64,000 nt of DNA from assembly GCF_025515205.1 (NCBI RefSeq), contig NZ_JAOPFX010000001.1, positions 248,001 through 312,000 of the forward strand, in the 5' to 3' direction. The notes beneath the pieces are model-generated. The model had not been told where the DNA came from. It saw only the letters and a list, made by a program, of their open reading frames with translations, and made no database searches. Position 1 is the first letter of the stretch. Each line of letters begins with the position of its first letter. Shown one piece after another: positions 56,000 through 64,000 of the stretch. This DNA comes from Microbacterium fluvii. Its GTDB lineage: Bacteria; Actinomycetota; Actinomycetes; Actinomycetales; Microbacteriaceae. A program made the translations under genes and the position numbers.

Positions 56000-56140
56000 C
56001 TGTGCGCGAGACCGCGATCGCGTGCCGAGACCGGGGCCGCTGATCGCGGTCTCGGCCGGTGTGCGCGGTCTCGCGGTTGACGGGCGCGGTCTCGGTCAGC
56101 ATCCGCGGTCTCGTCGTGCAGATGCAGTCTCGCGAATGAA
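56000..56140. repeat. Cluster of GCGGTCTCG / CGAGACCGC motifs
   Basis: The gap after guaA has GAGACCGC-type 9-mers in one orientation (about 55993-56033) followed by four GCGGTCTCG in the other. Left and right halves are inverted, so a large stem is possible. A trailing AGTCTCGCG copy is at about 56128. Confidence 0.75.
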
Positions 56141-56180
56141 CCGGTGCGGGCGGCGAGCCCGCGGTGGTACTAATAGCGGT

Positions 56181-56624
56181 GTGGGGGAGCGGTTCGTCAA
56201 GCCGACGGCGATGGATGCTGCATTCAACAAGGCCGTCGGATGGTTCACGCGTATGGGCATGCCCATGGCGGGCAGCCGTGTGCTCGCCGTGCGCGGGCGC
56301 TCGAGCGGGCAGTGGCGCACGACCCCGGTCAACCCGCTCCGCGTGGCCGGATCGCGCTACCTCGTGGGGCCTCGGGGGCACGCGCAGTGGACCAAGAACC
56401 TGCGCGCCTCGGGCGAGGGCGAGCTGCGCGTCGGCCGCCGCGTCGAGCGGTTCACCGCGGTCGAGGTGCCCGATCATGAGAAGCCGCCGATCCTGCGTGC
56501 CTACCTCAAGGCGTGGGCCTGGGAGGTCGACCGGTTCTTCGAGCACCTCGACGCCGATGCGACCGACGCGGAGCTGCTGATCGTCGCCCCCGGCGTGCCC
56601 GTGTTCCGCATCGACCCGGCCTGA
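56181..56624 (+). CDS. Deazaflavin (F420)-dependent nitroreductase-family protein
   Basis: This 147-residue protein of the Ddn/FDOR-B split-barrel group has AGSRVLAVRGRSSGQWRTTPVNPLRV, SRYLVGPRGHAQWTKNLRAS and ELRVGRR, the strand order that binds F420. These enzymes reduce quinones or nitro compounds, some at the membrane. F420 genes are not in the window. The GTG follows TACTAAT by about 6 nt with no ribosome site, a leaderless form; an ATG ten codons on is possible. Confidence 0.85.
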   Translation: MGERFVKPTAMDAAFNKAVGWFTRMGMPMAGSRVLAVRGRSSGQWRTTPVNPLRVAGSRYLVGPRGHAQWTKNLRASGEGELRVGRRVERFTAVEVPDHEKPPILRAYLKAWAWEVDRFFEHLDADATDAELLIVAPGVPVFRIDPA

Positions 56625-56650
56625 GGGCGTCGGCCTGCGGCTGCAGTCCG

Positions 56651-57075
56651 CAGCACCCGTTCGGCGGGGCGGCCTGCAGCATCCGTTCGGCGGCGGCATG
56701 CAGCATCCGTTCAGTCGTCGTAAATGGCGGCCTCGCGGCCCCACCCGGTCGCCATATGTGACGACTGAACGGATGGTGCGAACGTTCAGTCGTCGTAAAT
56801 GGTGGCCTGCCGATCGCTGCGGCCGCCATACGTGACGACCGAGCGGATGCAGCCGGACTACCCGTTCCCAGTCGTCGTATATGGCGAGTTCTGAGTGCTT
56901 CCCGGTCGCCATATGTGACGACTGAGCGGATGCTGCGAACGTTCAGTCGTCGTAAATGGTGGCCTGCCGATCGCCGCGGCCGCCATACGTGGCGACTGAG
57001 CGGATGCAGCCCACCTCCGGTCACCCTTTAGTGCGACCGCGTCGGCGCTCCGGTCACACTATGTGGCGACCGCGG
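56651..57075. repeat. Array of 57-58-bp inverted-arm elements (TCAGTCGTCG family)
   Basis: This fills the 473-bp gap before the GT4 gene. Four elements lie at 56711-56768, 56786-56842, 56868-56925 and 56943-56999. Each has a left arm TCAGTCGTCGTAAATGG and an inverted right arm CCATATGTGACGACTGA, with variable centre. A fifth, strongly diverged, copy ends near 57075. Before them CAGCAYCCGTTCGGCGG occurs at 56651, 56677 and (shorter) 56701. No gene is seen in this stretch. Confidence 0.88.
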
Positions 57076-57097
57076 TCGCGCGGGGCAGGATGGGGGC

Positions 57098-58483
57098 ATG
57101 GCGCAGTTCCCCGACGCGGAGTACCTGATCCTCTCGAGCCGGCTCATCCCCGGGCTCGACGGCGGCTACACGATCGCGACGCTCGCCCGCGCGCGGCAGC
57201 TCGCGGCGGCGGGCGTGGCCGGAGGCCGCGGGCCGCTGCTGCTGACTGTCGACCCCGGCGACCCCGACGCGCACGCCGAGCACCGGCGCGCCTTCGTGGA
57301 GCGGGGGGATGCGGCATCCGCCGAGCTGTTCCGCAACCTGTTCGATGAGGCGCTCGCCGACCGCGGCGGCGCCGCCGACTGGCTGATCGCGGCGGCGCAC
57401 CCCGGCGATCTCGACCCCGCGCTGACCTACCGCCGCGTGCCGACCGGCGGTGGCGCGGTCGCGCTGCCGGTGATCGTCGGCGACCCCGACTGGCACATCT
57501 CGACCGCGCCGGTGGGCGTGCTCGACGCCCGCGGCGGAGTCGCCGGCGTCGTCGACGGGTTCGGCGCGCTGTACCGCGCGTGGCTCGACCACGTCGTGGC
57601 GGAGCTGCGCGCCGACGACCCCGCCCGGCCCGTGGTCGTGATCTGCGAATCGCGTCAGCTCGGCGAGCTGCTGGCCGGGTGGGACGACGCCGATGCGCGG
57701 CTCGTGCATGCCATCCACACGATCCACCTCGAGCCGCCGTACGCGCCGGATGCGCCGGTCAACGCGCTGTGGTCGCGCTGGTTCGACCTGGCCGAGCGCT
57801 TCGACGCCGTGCTGTGGCCGACGGCGCAGCAGCGCGACGAGGCCGCCGCGCGCTTCGGGCACGAGGGCGTGCACCTGGTCGTGCCGCACGCCGTGCCGGC
57901 CCTCGACGCCGTGGTGCCGGCCGATCGCCGCGACGCCGGCCGGGTCGTCATGCTCAACCGGCTCGCGCCCGGCAAGCGCATCGATCACGCGATCCGCGCG
58001 TTCGCCGAGGTCACCCGGCGCGTGCCAGACGCGACGCTCGACATCTACGGCGATGGCGCGCTCCGTGGGCAGCTGCAGCAGCTGATCGACGAGTCGGGGC
58101 TGACGGCATCCGTCGTGCTGCGCGGGGTCACCGATCAGCCCGGACGCGTGCTCGACGAGGCCGCGGTGCTGCTGTCGACCTCGGCCTACGAGGGCCAGGG
58201 GCTCTCGATCGCCGAGGCGCTCGTGCACGGCACGCCGGTCGTCAGCTACGACATCCGCTACGGCCCGCGCGATGCACTCGCCGACGGCGGAGGGATGCTG
58301 GTGCCCGACGGCGATGAGGCAGCCCTGGTCGAGGCGCTCGTGCGCGTGCTGCTCGACGACGGGGTGCGCACGGCGCTGGCCGCCGAGGCCGTGGTCGCGG
58401 CGCGCGCGCTCGACCCCGAGCACGTGATGGCCGCCCTGGCCTCGGCCGTCGCGGATGTGCTCGCGCGCCCCGCCCGCCGCTGA
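57098..58483 (+). CDS. GT4-family glycosyltransferase, TarM/GtfA-like
   Basis: This GT-B glycosyltransferase of 461 residues starts FPDAEYLILSSRLIPGLDGGYTIATLARA. The C-terminal nucleotide-sugar half has NRLAPGKRIDHAIRAFAEV, LDIYGDGALRGQLQQLI and the E-x7-E motif region STSAYEGQGLSIAEALVHGTPVVSYDIRYGPRD. The last block is closest to poly(glycerol-phosphate) alpha-glucosyltransferases, so it may decorate a teichoic acid or glycolipid. The acceptor is a guess. The ATG follows GGGGG; an inverted-repeat array lies just upstream. Confidence 0.85.
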   Translation: MAQFPDAEYLILSSRLIPGLDGGYTIATLARARQLAAAGVAGGRGPLLLTVDPGDPDAHAEHRRAFVERGDAASAELFRNLFDEALADRGGAADWLIAAAHPGDLDPALTYRRVPTGGGAVALPVIVGDPDWHISTAPVGVLDARGGVAGVVDGFGALYRAWLDHVVAELRADDPARPVVVICESRQLGELLAGWDDADARLVHAIHTIHLEPPYAPDAPVNALWSRWFDLAERFDAVLWPTAQQRDEAAARFGHEGVHLVVPHAVPALDAVVPADRRDAGRVVMLNRLAPGKRIDHAIRAFAEVTRRVPDATLDIYGDGALRGQLQQLIDESGLTASVVLRGVTDQPGRVLDEAAVLLSTSAYEGQGLSIAEALVHGTPVVSYDIRYGPRDALADGGGMLVPDGDEAALVEALVRVLLDDGVRTALAAEAVVAARALDPEHVMAALASAVADVLARPARR

Positions 58484-58514
58484 CCCTCCACCCCCAGCAT
58501 CCGCCCACCCCCTC

Positions 58515-58581
58515 CCCGCAACTTGGCACCTGTGGTCGCCTGAGGCCGGCCGGAAGCGGCAACAGCTGCCAACTCGCGGGA
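58515..58581. repeat. 67-bp inverted-arm element, copy 2
   Basis: Left arm CCCGCAACTTGGCACCTGTG and right arm AGCTGCCAACTCGCGGG, same 67-bp length and arm order as at 14753-14819. It sits between the GT4 gene and a bidirectional terminator. Confidence 0.8.
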
Positions 58582-58594
58582 GGGGAGGGACGGC

Positions 58595-58624
58595 GAAGGG
58601 GCCGCTCGGATGAGCGGCCCCTTC
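58595..58624. terminator. Bidirectional terminator between convergent genes
   Basis: GAAGGGGCCGCTC and its exact complement enclose GGAT. The stem is 13 bp. It lies between the GT4 gene and the BI-1 gene, which converge. Confidence 0.75.
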
Positions 58625-58655
58625 GGTTACAGCAGGATCAGCTGTTACAGCAGGA

Positions 58656-59576
58656 TCAGTTGTTCCCGCGGACGATCGCGATGATGCGCAGGATCTCGAC
58701 GTAGAGCCAGACGACCGTGACCATGATGCCGAAGGCGCCCATCCACGCGAACTGGCGGGGAGCGCCGTTGCGCACGCCCTGCTGGATCGAGTCGAAGTCG
58801 AGCACGAGCGAGTAGGCGCCCATGATCACGACGAGCACGCCGATGATCAGGCCCAGCGGGATGCCGGCGATCTGCACCGTCGAGAGCATGCCGAACGCGC
58901 CACCGGCCAGCGGCACGTTGAAGAGCATGAGGCCCACGTTGATCAGCGAGAAGACCAGGTAGCCGATCATCGCGATCATGAAGACCTTGGTGGCCTTCTT
59001 CGACGCGCGCACCTTGCCGCTGGCGAACAGGGCCAGGGTGACGCCGACGACCGAGAGGGTCGCGAGCGTGGCCTGCAGCACGATGCCGGGCCAGATGAAC
59101 TCGAAGAACGCCGAGATGCCGCCGACGAACAGGCCCTCGAAGGCCGCGTAGGCGAAGATCGCGCCAGGGCGGATCTTCTTGCGCGAGCCGAAGATCACGA
59201 CCATCGACAGCACGAAGCCGCCGATCGCGCCGATGAGCCACGGCATCATCGTGGGCGAGGGGTTGGCGGCGGTGACGGGGGCCATCGTCCAGATCCAGCC
59301 GGCGACGGCGGTCACCAGCAGGATCGCGAACAGGCCGACCGTCTTGAAGACGGTGTCTTCGACCGTCATGCGGCCCGTGTCGACCGAGCCGGCCGCGGGG
59401 GCGGCGTACGCGCCCTCGAGGCGAGCCTGGGCGGCCGCATCGACGCCCTGGTGCGCGGTCGTCGAATACTGCGTAGCAGACCCGATGCCGGCGGCGTTCG
59501 CGCCACCGGGGTAGGACTGTACGGCCCGCTGGTCTTGGAAGGCCGGATTGTTGAATGCGGGGTTGGACGATGCCAT
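58656..59576 (-). CDS. Bax inhibitor-1/YccA-family membrane protein
   Basis: This 306-residue protein has seven membrane helices after a 70-residue polar N-terminus (SSNPAFNNPAFQDQRAVQSY...). The body matches the actinobacterial YccA branch: VFKTVGLFAILLVTAVAGWIW, IRPGAIFAYAAFEGLFVGGIS, IIGVLVVIMGAYSLVLDFDS, and GAPRQFAWMGAFGIMVTVVWLYVEILRI. Family members are thought to affect ion leak or membrane-protein turnover. An 18-bp segment at the 3' end (about 58624-58660) is present twice in tandem, just after the stop codon. Confidence 0.9.
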   Translation of the reverse strand: MASSNPAFNNPAFQDQRAVQSYPGGANAAGIGSATQYSTTAHQGVDAAAQARLEGAYAAPAAGSVDTGRMTVEDTVFKTVGLFAILLVTAVAGWIWTMAPVTAANPSPTMMPWLIGAIGGFVLSMVVIFGSRKKIRPGAIFAYAAFEGLFVGGISAFFEFIWPGIVLQATLATLSVVGVTLALFASGKVRASKKATKVFMIAMIGYLVFSLINVGLMLFNVPLAGGAFGMLSTVQIAGIPLGLIIGVLVVIMGAYSLVLDFDSIQQGVRNGAPRQFAWMGAFGIMVTVVWLYVEILRIIAIVRGNN

Positions 59577-59736
59577 GGCTTCGAACACACTCCAAAGAGG
59601 TTGAGAGGTCACAGCGCGGTGCTGTGAATCCACACTAACGGCACCCCGCCGCGCGCGGCAGTGTTCCGGCTGTGAGAGGCCTCAGAGCGTGCCCACGGGC
59701 GGGGCGGATGCGGGGGCCGCGGGTAGCCTGAAACGC

Positions 59737-60762
59737 ATGGCCCGCACGCGCCCCCTCGTGATCGGCCACCGCGGATCGCCCGGGTATCGGCCGGAGCACT
59801 CGCGGTCGTCGTATGAGCTCGCGATCGCCTGCGGAGTCGACGCGGTCGAGCCCGACGTCGTGGTCTCTCGCGACGGGGTGCTCGTCGTGCGGCACGAGAA
59901 CGAGATCTCGGGCACGACCGATGTGGCAGACCGGCCCGAGTTCGCCGATCGGCGCACGACGAAGACCGTCGACGGGGTGCGGCTGACCGGCTGGTTCACC
60001 GAAGACTTCACGTGGGACGAACTCTCGACGCTGCGCTGCCGCGAGCGGCTGCCCGCCCTGCGGCCGCACAGCGCCGCCTTCGACGATAGGGAGCCCGTGC
60101 TGCGACTGCGTGACGTGCTCGACCTCGTGCGCGCGGACTCCACCGTGCAGGGTCGGCAGATCGGCGTCGTGCTCGAGATCAAACACGCGACCCACTTCGC
60201 CGGCGCCGGGTGGAGCATGGCCGACCTCGTCGAGGCCGAGCTGCGCGCAGCGGGCTGGGCGGATGGCGCACTGCCGCTCGTGATCGAGTCGTTCGAGCAG
60301 ACGGTGCTCGCAGAGCTGAGTGGCCGCGGCATCCGCGCAGAGCTCGTCTACCTGCTCGAGGCGAGCGGTCGGCCCGCCGATCTCGTCGCCGCGCACGGCG
60401 CCGCCGCCGCGACCTACGCGTTCGCCGCGAGCCCGCGCGGACTCGACGAGCTGGCCGGCGCGGTCGAGGGCATCAGCGTCGACAAGAAGATGATCCTCGC
60501 GCCCGACCGCCGAGGGCACGCCCGGGGGCCGAGCGCCGTCGTCGACGACGCCCACGACCGCGGCCTGCGCGTGTTCGCCTGGACATGCCGGCCAGAGAAT
60601 ACGTTCCTGGTGCGGCAGTTCCGCACCCCCGGCGGAAAGGCCGCGTTCGGAGACTACGAGGCGGAATGGCGGATGCTGGCGAGCTCAGGTGTCGACGGCG
60701 TCTTCGTCGACCATGCCGATCTCGGCGTGGAGTTCTTCCGATCAGACATAGCCGACACATAG
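59737..60762 (+). CDS. Glycerophosphodiester phosphodiesterase
   Basis: The enzyme hydrolyses glycerophosphodiesters to glycerol-3-phosphate and an alcohol. The 341 residues have the catalytic VIGHRGSPGYRPEHSRSSYELAI, the metal-site GVDAVEPDVVVSRDGVLVVRHE, VVLEIKH and GLRVFAWTCRPEN. There is no signal peptide, so it acts in the cytosol. The ATG lies 7 nt after TAGCCT. The stop TAG forms part of the -10 candidate (TAGAGT) of the ABC gene that follows. Confidence 0.92.
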   Translation: MARTRPLVIGHRGSPGYRPEHSRSSYELAIACGVDAVEPDVVVSRDGVLVVRHENEISGTTDVADRPEFADRRTTKTVDGVRLTGWFTEDFTWDELSTLRCRERLPALRPHSAAFDDREPVLRLRDVLDLVRADSTVQGRQIGVVLEIKHATHFAGAGWSMADLVEAELRAAGWADGALPLVIESFEQTVLAELSGRGIRAELVYLLEASGRPADLVAAHGAAAATYAFAASPRGLDELAGAVEGISVDKKMILAPDRRGHARGPSAVVDDAHDRGLRVFAWTCRPENTFLVRQFRTPGGKAAFGDYEAEWRMLASSGVDGVFVDHADLGVEFFRSDIADT

Positions 60763-60771
60763 AGTGGCCGT

Positions 60772-61707
60772 ATGACCTCACCCGGCATCGTCGTCTCCGG
60801 CGTCCGTCGATCATTCGGTGCGGTGCAGGCGGTGCGCGATGTCACCCTCGAGGCCGAGGCCGGCAAGGTCACGGGCCTGGTCGGCCCGAACGGCTCGGGC
60901 AAGACGACGCTGCTGCTCATGCTCGCTTCGCTGCTGCAGCCCGACGACGGATCGATCCGCATCGACGGCATCGACCCCGTCGAAGACCCGCAGGCCGCCC
61001 GCGCCGTGCTCGGCTGGATGCCCGACAGCCTCGGCGCCTGGAACGCGCTGAGCGCCCGCGAGACGCTCGCGGTCACGGGGCGCCTCTACGATCTGCCGAA
61101 GGACACCGCCCGTGCCCGCGCGAATGCGCTGCTGGCCGAAGTGGGCCTCGTCGAGCTGGCCGACGCGCCGGCCCGCGTGCTCTCTCGAGGGCAGAAGCAG
61201 CGGCTGGGCCTCGCCCGCGCGCTCGTGCACGACCCGAAGGTGCTGCTGCTCGACGAGCCCGCGTCCGGGCTCGACCCGCAGGCGCGCATCGACCTGCGCG
61301 TGCTGCTGCGCCGCCTCGCCGACGACGGACGAACGATCCTCATCTCGAGCCACGTGCTGAGCGAGCTCGAAGAGGTCGTCGACGAAGCCGTCTTCCTCTT
61401 CCAGGGCGCCACCGTCTCGAGCGACCGCGTCGCCGCCGCGGCGACCCGCGGCCGGGCCTGGCGCATCCGGCTCGACACGACCGATGCCGTCGACGCGCAG
61501 CGCGAACGCGTGGGCGCCGCCCTCGGCATCCAGTCGCACCAGATCGGCATCGACCGGCGCGACCTGCTGCTGGCGATCGCGTCCGACGCCGACGCCGCCC
61601 GCACCCTGCGCGCGCTCGTGGCCGCCGACGTGCCGGTCGTCGAGTTCAGCGCCGCGACGGGCACGCTGGAACACACCTTTCTCGACCTCGGCGGAGGAGC
61701 CGCATGA
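60772..61707 (+). CDS. ABC-2-type exporter ATP-binding protein
   Basis: ATPase of an export system, 311 residues. It has Walker A GLVGPNGSGKTTLLLMLASL, signature LSRGQKQRLGLARAL (R replaces the second G of LSGGQ), Walker B VLLLDEPASGLDP and ISSHVLSEL. The C-terminal ~85 residues are a DrrA-like regulatory part. The ATG lies 6 nt after TAGAGT; the stop overlaps the permease ATG. The cargo is unknown. Confidence 0.93.
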   Translation: MTSPGIVVSGVRRSFGAVQAVRDVTLEAEAGKVTGLVGPNGSGKTTLLLMLASLLQPDDGSIRIDGIDPVEDPQAARAVLGWMPDSLGAWNALSARETLAVTGRLYDLPKDTARARANALLAEVGLVELADAPARVLSRGQKQRLGLARALVHDPKVLLLDEPASGLDPQARIDLRVLLRRLADDGRTILISSHVLSELEEVVDEAVFLFQGATVSSDRVAAAATRGRAWRIRLDTTDAVDAQRERVGAALGIQSHQIGIDRRDLLLAIASDADAARTLRALVAADVPVVEFSAATGTLEHTFLDLGGGAA

Positions 61708-62744
61708 ACGCCGCGCGCATCGGCACTCTCATTCGCCTCGACCTGACGCAGCGTATGCGCAGCGTGGCATGGTACGTGCTGCTGGGCGTCTTCGCCCTCA
61801 TCCTCGTGATCGTCACGGCCTTGTCGTTCCTCGTGTGGAGCGGCTACGACTACGGCGGCGGCGGGGTGTACTCCGTCGTGGTCTACATGATCCTGCTGCT
61901 GGTCGTGCTCGTCTCGCCGACCCTCAGCGGCAACGCGATCAACGGCGAGCGGGATGCCGCGACCCTCGCCCCCGTGCAGGTGACGCTCGTGACCACCGGC
62001 GAACTGATCGTCGCCAAGTTCCTCGCGGTGTGGCTGACCGGGCTCTCGTTCGTGCTGCTCGGCGTGCCCTTCATGCTCGTGGCCACCCTCGGCGGCGGCG
62101 TCGCGCCGCTGACCGTGCTGATCAGCCTGCTCGTGCTGATCGTCGAGGTCGCCGTCGTCGCGGCGATCGGCGTGGGCCTGTCGGGCGTGCTCGCCCGGCC
62201 GCTCTTCTCGGTCGCCTCCACCTATCTCGTCGTCGCGGCCCTGGTCGTCGGCACCCTCATCGCCTTCGGTCTAGGCGGCGCCGCCATCCGCTCCGAGTAC
62301 ACGAGCCATTACCGCTACGCCGAATACGACGAGAACGGCGCCATCGACCGGTGCGGTGAATGGACGACCGACACCTACGAGGTGCCGCGCTTCGATCACG
62401 TGTGGTGGATGCTGACGCCCAACCCCTTCGTGATCCTCGCCGACGCCGTGCCCACGACCTACGACCAGTGGGGCAACCCCGACAACCTGTTCGGTCAGAT
62501 CAAGTACGGCATCCGCAGCGCCCAGAAGGCGCCGGAACTGGAGTCCACGTGGGACGACTGCAACCCCGGCGCCTACCAGGACGATCAGTGGCCGGCGGCG
62601 GAAGACGTCATCGACTCGACTGTTCCGAGCTGGTTCGTGGGGCTGGGGCTGCAGCTGCTGCTGGCCGCGGCGCTGCTGTGGTGGGCGTGGGGGCGCACGC
62701 GCACGCCCGCGCGCACACTGCCACCCGGCACGCGCATCGCCTGA
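61704..62744 (+). CDS. ABC-2-type exporter permease
   Basis: Membrane partner of the preceding ATPase, 346 residues. It has about six helices: WYVLLGVFALILVIVTALSFL, VVYMILLLVVLVSPTLSGNAI, FLAVWLTGLSFVLLGVPFMLV, VLISLLVLIVEVAVVAAIGVG, VVAALVVGTLIAFGLGG, and one at the end. An outer domain of about 130 residues (YRYAEYDENGAIDRCGEW... with two Cys) lies before the last helix. NGERDAATL between helices 2 and 3 is typical of the family. It overlaps the ATPase stop by 4 bp. Confidence 0.9.
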   Translation: MNAARIGTLIRLDLTQRMRSVAWYVLLGVFALILVIVTALSFLVWSGYDYGGGGVYSVVVYMILLLVVLVSPTLSGNAINGERDAATLAPVQVTLVTTGELIVAKFLAVWLTGLSFVLLGVPFMLVATLGGGVAPLTVLISLLVLIVEVAVVAAIGVGLSGVLARPLFSVASTYLVVAALVVGTLIAFGLGGAAIRSEYTSHYRYAEYDENGAIDRCGEWTTDTYEVPRFDHVWWMLTPNPFVILADAVPTTYDQWGNPDNLFGQIKYGIRSAQKAPELESTWDDCNPGAYQDDQWPAAEDVIDSTVPSWFVGLGLQLLLAAALLWWAWGRTRTPARTLPPGTRIA

Positions 62745-62822
62745 GCGCTTCTCGCATCGAGGGGCCGCGGCGGCGGGCAGAGTGCGAACATGAGACGCAG
62801 ATGAGAACGCGCTCGCGCATCT

Positions 62823-62851
62823 TTCCTGCCCGCACAGCCGCCGCATAGTCT
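62823..62851 (+). promoter_or_regulatory. Probable promoter of the subtilase gene
   Basis: TTCCTG (62823-62828) and TAGTCT (62846-62851) are 17 bp apart, giving a leader of about 33 nt with an AAGAAAGG ribosome site. Confidence 0.45.
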
Positions 62852-62891
62852 CCGAGGGTCTGTCCCCTTCCCCAAGAAAGGCAGTGCCCCC

Positions 62892-64000
62892 TTGCAAAAG
62901 CGCATCTGGGCGGCGGTCGGCGTTCTCGCCCTCTCCGTGCCCTCGTCGGCGGCCATGGCCGCCTCCACCCCCGACGACGCATCGTCGCGTTTCGAACAGA
63001 CCGGGTCGAGCGGAGTGATCGACTCGTCGTTCGTGCCCTCGTCGGTCGGCTCCGACGGCCGCGTCACCGTCATCGTCGAGATGACCGGCGACCCCGTCGC
63101 CGTCGTCGAAGCCGAGAAAGGTCGCGATCTGACCTCGGCCGAGAAGTCGACGGTCAAGAAGAACCTCAAGAGCAAGCAGGACAGCATCCGCGGCTCGATC
63201 ACCGGCAAGGGCGGCAAGATCCAGGCCCAGATGCAGTCGGCGTACAACGGCATGCAGATCTCGGTGCCCGTCGCCGCCCTCGACGCCGTGGCAGAGCTGC
63301 CCGGCGTCGTCGCCGTGCACCCGGTGCGCACGCATCAGCTCGACAACGCCGTCTCTGTGCCGTTCCTCGGCGTGCCGCAGGTGTGGGAAGACACCGGCTA
63401 CACCGGTGAGGGCGTGAAGGTCGCGATCCTCGACACCGGCATCGACTACACGCACGCCGACTTCGGCGGCCCCGGCACGGTGGAGGCGTTCGAGGCGGCT
63501 GCCGCGACCTCCGACCAGCCGGCCGACCCGGCGCTGTTCGGCCCCGACGCACCTCGGATCAAGGGCGGCATCGACCTCGTCGGCGACGACTACGACGCCG
63601 GCGGCGAGGGCGCCGCCCTCACTCCGCACCCCGACGCCAACCCGCTCGACTGCAACGGGCACGGCTCGCACGTGGCCGGCACCACCGGCGGCAGCGGCGT
63701 GACGGCAGACGGCGAGACCTACACCGGCGCCTACGACTCGACCACCTCGTCGAACACGTTCCGCGTCGGTCCCGGCGTCGCCCCCGAGGTCGACCTGTAT
63801 GCCGTGCGCGTGTTCGGCTGCGAGGGCTCGACCGACGTCGTGGTTCCGGCCATCGACTGGGCCGTCGACAACGGCATGGACGTCATCAACATGTCGCTGG
63901 GCTCCTCGTTCGGCCGCGGTGACACCCCCGACGCCGTCGCCGCTTCGAACGCGGTCGGCGCGGGCGTGGTCGTCGTCGCCTCGGCGGGCAACTCGGGCCA
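62892..64000 (+). CDS. Secreted subtilisin-like serine protease (S8), N-terminal part
   Basis: The gene runs off the right end; 369 codons are visible. TTG (QKRIWAAV) follows AAGAAAGG and opens a signal peptide (IWAAVGVLALSVPSSAAMA). An I9-type propeptide-like region comes next (VTVIVEMTGDPVAVVEAEKG, up to VVAVHPVRTH). The peptidase domain then starts with catalytic Asp181 in VAILDTGIDYTHADFGG and His257 in NGHGSHVAGTTGG. Between the two lies an insert of about 55 residues. VINMSLGSS and VVVVASAGNSG follow; the Ser lies beyond the window. It probably degrades or processes proteins outside the cell. Confidence 0.9.
   Translation, partial: MQKRIWAAVGVLALSVPSSAAMAASTPDDASSRFEQTGSSGVIDSSFVPSSVGSDGRVTVIVEMTGDPVAVVEAEKGRDLTSAEKSTVKKNLKSKQDSIRGSITGKGGKIQAQMQSAYNGMQISVPVAALDAVAELPGVVAVHPVRTHQLDNAVSVPFLGVPQVWEDTGYTGEGVKVAILDTGIDYTHADFGGPGTVEAFEAAAATSDQPADPALFGPDAPRIKGGIDLVGDDYDAGGEGAALTPHPDANPLDCNGHGSHVAGTTGGSGVTADGETYTGAYDSTTSSNTFRVGPGVAPEVDLYAVRVFGCEGSTDVVVPAIDWAVDNGMDVINMSLGSSFGRGDTPDAVAASNAVGAGVVVVASAGNSG

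Overview
The window is 64 kb of high-GC actinobacterial chromosome. The best guess is the family Microbacteriaceae, close to Microbacterium. The reasons are the conserved block rplM-rpsI-glmM-coaA-glmS-acpS-alr-tsaE...tsaB-rimI-tsaD, a guaB / guaB3 / SURF1 / DUF3817 / guaA cluster, groES without an adjacent groEL but with two CIRCE operators, frequent GTG starts, and many start codons placed 6-8 nt after a -10-like hexamer (leaderless transcripts). The placement is inferred from gene content and style, not from a database search. No rRNA, tRNA, CRISPR array, prophage or transposase was seen.

Layout. 1-5.5 kb is the end of an exopolysaccharide locus: a cut glycosyltransferase, a polyprenyl-phosphate sugar transferase, an exported protein of unknown function, a Wzz/BY-kinase and its low-molecular-weight tyrosine phosphatase. 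5.6-8.0 kb holds two CPBP intramembrane proteases flanking a small LPATG wall protein. 8.3-16.5 kb is housekeeping: ribosomal proteins L13 and S9, amino-sugar synthesis for peptidoglycan (glmM, glmS), coaA, acpS and alr. 16.5-23.8 kb is the t6A tRNA-modification set tsaE...tsaB-rimI-tsaD, split by an OmpR-type two-component system that sits between two PepSY-like exported proteins.

25.4-36.6 kb is the most unusual part. Two four-gene operons converge and overlap. The rightward one encodes two long Asp/Asn/Ser/Thr-rich repeat proteins and two dynamin-like GTPases resembling mycobacterial IniA and IniC. The leftward one encodes a membrane-anchored Hsp70-like ATPase with a Pro/Thr tail, a LuxR-type ATPase regulator, an IniB-domain protein carrying the same D/N-rich module as the two rightward proteins, and a four-helix membrane protein. 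I read this as an elaborated iniBAC-like cell-envelope or membrane-stress system.

36.9-41.2 kb has groES, a RarD-type exporter and a copZ-copA-csoR copper operon. 41.4-48.7 kb is a branched-chain-amino-acid-type ABC transporter whose binding protein faces the livHMGF operon. A DUF559 endonuclease-like gene and two repeat arrays lie between them. 48.9-56 kb is guanine nucleotide synthesis. The right end has a deazaflavin-dependent oxidoreductase, a GT4 glycosyltransferase, a Bax-inhibitor-1 protein, a glycerophosphodiesterase, an ABC exporter pair and the start of a secreted subtilase.

Intergenic DNA is rich in several unrelated families of short repeats. The most striking is a pair of 15-bp dyads centred on TGC/GCA that are always 41 bp apart (ten of ten pairs). 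Two other families are inverted-arm elements of fixed length (57-58 bp and 67 bp), and one GTTTCGTCTCG family has entered a coding frame.
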